A DNA stretch of 64,000 nucleotides from the NCBI GenBank assembly GCA_037133495.1, contig JBAXOA010000001.1:62001-126000 (forward strand). Direction: 5' to 3'. Within the stretch, counting starts at the first letter, position 1; the number at the start of each line of letters is the position of its first letter. A model generated the notes under the pieces. It saw only the letters and a list, made by a program, of their open reading frames with translations, ran no database searches and was not told the origin of the DNA. This DNA comes from JAAFHB01 sp037133495. Lineage in GTDB: Bacteria; Bacteroidota; Bacteroidia; Bacteroidales; Prolixibacteraceae. Positions 61,804-64,000 of this stretch are shown in pieces. The position numbers were made by a program, and so were the translations under genes.

Positions 61804-62568
61804 ATGATTGAGATTTGTGCACTGGCTTCGGGAAGCAATGGGAATTGCTATTACATAGGAAATAAAGAGGATGCAATTCTTGTGGATGCGGGTATTAATT
61901 GCAAACAGATCCTGATCCGGATGAAACAAAAAGGACTTAATCCTTCCAAACTTCGTGGAATTTTTATTACACATGAACACAATGACCATGTATGTGGCGC
62001 ACGTGTTCTCGGGAAAAAACTGGATATTCCGGTTTATATGACAAAGGGAACCTATCAATCATTGTATGTAACCAATCAGCCTCTTGCCGTAAGGTACATT
62101 CTGCCCGGCCAGCCTGTAATGCTAATACCGTTTATCATACATCCTATTCTGAAAAATCATGATGCGAAGGAACCAACATCCTTTCGTATCGATTACCAGG
62201 GCATAAATATTGGAGTATTTACCGATATCGGATCGCCATGTTCGAATGTGACTTCACATCTCAAGGAGTGTCATGCTCTCTTTTTGGAAACCAATTACGA
62301 TGAAAAAATGCTTTGGGAAGGATCCTACCCTTATCACTTAAAGCAGAGGGTCGCCTCGGATGTAGGCCATCTGTCAAATATACAGGCTGTTAATTTACTC
62401 ACAGAACATTCGGGACCTGGTTTAAAATGGGTGCTGCTCAGCCATCTTTCCGGAGAAAATAATACTCCTCAAATTGCTTATGATTCCATGAAGCATTTTG
62501 AGGACAGGTTTAACATTGTTCTGACCTCGCGTCATGAACCAACTGAGGTCATCACCATTGAGAACTGA
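61804..62568 (+). CDS. Metallo-beta-lactamase-fold hydrolase, YycJ/WalJ-like
   Basis: A 254-residue metal-dependent hydrolase. The ATG at 61804 is preferred over TTG 61783 because the conserved text starts MIEICALASGSNGNCYYIG. It has the metal motif THEHNDH (HxHxDH), a following NHD and the late LSHLSGENNTP. The closest known type is YycJ, a small nuclease-like protein encoded near a two-component system in many bacteria. Converges with the peptidase gene across a strong hairpin. Confidence 0.9.
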   Translation: MIEICALASGSNGNCYYIGNKEDAILVDAGINCKQILIRMKQKGLNPSKLRGIFITHEHNDHVCGARVLGKKLDIPVYMTKGTYQSLYVTNQPLAVRYILPGQPVMLIPFIIHPILKNHDAKEPTSFRIDYQGINIGVFTDIGSPCSNVTSHLKECHALFLETNYDEKMLWEGSYPYHLKQRVASDVGHLSNIQAVNLLTEHSGPGLKWVLLSHLSGENNTPQIAYDSMKHFEDRFNIVLTSRHEPTEVITIEN

Positions 62569-62599
62569 TATTCGATTTTTGTCAAATTGCAAATAGATT

Positions 62600-62641
62600 A
62601 AAAGAGGATATTTAAACTGGTTTATTTAAATATCCTCTTTT
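62600..62641. terminator. Bidirectional terminator between the hydrolase and the C1 peptidase
   Basis: A 17-bp perfect stem (arms 62600-62616 and 62625-62641, core AAGAGGATATTTAAA) with an 8-nt loop lies between converging genes and ends in an A/T run on each side. Confidence 0.92.
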
Positions 62642-62653
62642 ATAATTATTGGT

Positions 62654-63535
62654 TTATGCCTTGAAAGCTCCGGTATCAATCCATTCGTTCTTTAAGAGTG
62701 ACCACCAATCAGTAGCCAATCCTCCTCTCAATACAAATTCATAAGGAAGCCATCCATAGCCTGCAGCACCCCATGCCGAACCCCAGGAGTTTCTGATTAA
62801 AAAAGCTCCTGTAGTTTCAACAGCACCTGGATTGGTATTCTTAATCTTCATTGCATCATCATAGCCAACCGCCATGACAGCATGACCACCAACAATCTTT
62901 TCTCCAGCTGTTGGGAAAGGTATCTTTCCTGTTGTTCCGGCCTGCGTATAAGAGTTATAGACGGTAAAACCAAACATGGAAGGTAAGCCTCCTGCGAGAT
63001 AGGTCTTAATTTGATTTAACAACACCGTCGGGGGAGTACTGGGAGGATCGAGACGGTAATAGCTGATTGTCTGATAATTTTGAGCAAAAGCATAGCAGAA
63101 TGCAGTTGGCTCCTTCTCAAAGTCGGCCTCAACATAAGGCCAGTATTCTTCAGGCGGAACTCCAAACAGTGCCAAAGCACCCATGGTGGAACGAAGAAAT
63201 GCACCGGTATCTCCGGTCCAATGCAGCATATTTCGGGTTGCCTTATATAAAAAGAGTCTTGAGGCATCAATATGTTTTCCAAAAGCCCTCCTCTCAAAAT
63301 ATTCTACCATTCCAACTCCTGCATTAGCCGTACAAGAACCCAGCGACCCTTGGTTTTCAACAGGAGAGCACCATGCTCTTAAATCGACTGAAACAGGCAA
63401 ACTGGCGGTAGAAGGATTTGTAACTCCCACTCTTCTAAGCATTGTTAACACGGAATCATTCTCTGCTGTATAATCCCGAAAGTCCGGATAGTCAGGTAAC
63501 CATCCCATTCCAATTTTTCCATTCATCTCACTCAT
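62654..63535 (-). CDS. Papain-like (C1) cysteine peptidase
   Basis: A 293-residue peptidase. The catalytic residues are Q62 and C68 (NQGSLGSCTANAG), H218 (GGHAVMAVGYDD) and N249 (IRNSWG), so the family triad is complete. It has no signal peptide or propeptide visible, starting directly with MSEMNGKIGMGWLPDYPDFRDY. C1 peptidases are often exported in Bacteroidota, so the lack of a leader is notable; the protein may stay in the cytoplasm or use another route. Next to a partial beta-barrel gene, with a 210-bp gap. Confidence 0.9.
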   Translation of the reverse strand: MSEMNGKIGMGWLPDYPDFRDYTAENDSVLTMLRRVGVTNPSTASLPVSVDLRAWCSPVENQGSLGSCTANAGVGMVEYFERRAFGKHIDASRLFLYKATRNMLHWTGDTGAFLRSTMGALALFGVPPEEYWPYVEADFEKEPTAFCYAFAQNYQTISYYRLDPPSTPPTVLLNQIKTYLAGGLPSMFGFTVYNSYTQAGTTGKIPFPTAGEKIVGGHAVMAVGYDDAMKIKNTNPGAVETTGAFLIRNSWGSAWGAAGYGWLPYEFVLRGGLATDWWSLLKNEWIDTGAFKA

Positions 63536-63745
63536 ACTAATTGATTTTTAGGTATAGCCGATGTTTCTTCACTAATCCAGGGCTTTCATCAGCCTTAAAA
63601 GCCCTTGAGAACATGAATTCCGACAGATAGGAAAGTATTCCAGTCTATAGAATATTACTGTAATATACCACTAAAAAGTGATAAAAGCAAATAGAAAGCT
63701 ATGCTATGTATGGTGATATAATGATTCAGGAGTGCGTATAAAATA

Positions 63746-64000
63746 TCAGAAAGTTAACCCGGCTCTGACACCCAGGAATGAAATGGCTGATCCTTCCTTT
63801 GAAGCAGATTGATATTTAAGCATCAAATCAAAATTCCCGGTAACTTTGCAACCTATTCCGGGAGCAAAGGTAAACGCATTCCCTCCGCCACTCTGTGTAG
63901 AGAACGAGACGCCGATTTGTCCACTGCCATATACTTTTTCAGTAAAATAATATTTTGCACCAACAAGAACCGGGACAAATCCCATTTTCAACCCTGACAT
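63746..64000 (-). CDS. Outer-membrane beta-barrel protein, N-terminal part outside window
   Basis: This frame is open to the window edge at 64000, so the N-terminus and any signal peptide are not seen; the Met at 64000 is probably internal. The visible 84 residues have alternating patterns and aromatic ends typical of barrels: GFVPVLVGAKYYFTEKVYG, FTFAPGIGCKV and the end FLGVRAGLTF. Probably a PorT-like or OmpW-like small barrel; no specific role. Confidence 0.75.
   Translation of the reverse strand: MSGLKMGFVPVLVGAKYYFTEKVYGSGQIGVSFSTQSGGGNAFTFAPGIGCKVTGNFDLMLKYQSASKEGSAISFLGVRAGLTF

Overview
The window reads as chromosomal DNA of a Bacteroidota bacterium, most likely class Bacteroidia. The signs are a gliding/type IX secretion lipoprotein (GldB) beside nadE, a subtilase with a C-terminal type IX sorting-type domain, RprX/RprY-like two-component genes, a DUF5686 outer-membrane protein, many lipobox lipoproteins, AT-rich sequence without clear Shine-Dalgarno boxes, and several TAnnTTTG promoter boxes typical of this phylum. 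No rRNA, tRNA, CRISPR array, phage or insertion sequence was recognised. The content is mostly core metabolism and envelope genes, with a few accessory islands.

Layout. 1-6.2 kb (minus): a sugar-use operon, transcribed from a GH2 lipoprotein with exo-glucosaminidase-type catalytic residues to a ROK kinase, a FucP-like transporter and a DegT-family aminotransferase cut by the window edge; a Crp/Fnr regulator lies just upstream. 7.3-10.9 kb: nadE, a small beta-barrel protein and gldB, followed by a repeat-rich spacer. 11.1-12.8 kb: two tandem DUF1080 proteins (a third is at 33.8 kb). 12.9-17.4 kb: phosphofructokinase, a DUF1573 protein, MeaB and a TlpA-like thioredoxin. 17.5-20 kb (minus): DedA, an unknown lipoprotein and a serpin. 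20.3-29.3 kb (plus): an ECF sigma factor overlapping a membrane-anchored protein with a barrel-like C-terminus, a lytic transglycosylase, UvrA, a secreted subtilase and a PQQ-type propeller lipoprotein.

29.3-38 kb (mostly minus): a GNAT, a tryptophanase/tyrosine phenol-lyase homologue with an altered cofactor pocket, a secreted Gly/Met-rich protein, a regulatory-like domain protein, DUF1080, TatA (plus), and a lipid or glycan modification set (GT2, tandem LAB_N protein, GT39). 38.3-44.5 kb: LepA, TatD, asparaginase, AspS (minus), TadA. 44.5-49.6 kb (minus): DUF5686 protein, S4 protein, a truncated MmcQ/YjbR remnant, YraN, S66 carboxypeptidase, PurN. 49.8-54.4 kb: ACP, FabF, RNase III and a two-component pair. 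54.5-64 kb: glutamate dehydrogenase (minus), LeuRS, a lipoprotein with a LytS/LytTR pair, a metallo-beta-lactamase-fold hydrolase, and on the minus strand a papain-like peptidase and a partial beta-barrel protein.

No clearly new multi-gene defence or mobile system was found. The observations most worth following are the divergent tryptophanase-family enzyme, the sigma factor paired with an inner-membrane-anchored barrel-type protein, the GSD-type GH2 operon, the dispersed palindromic repeat, and the degraded genes near 47 kb. All functions are read from sequence motifs and general family knowledge; no database search was run.
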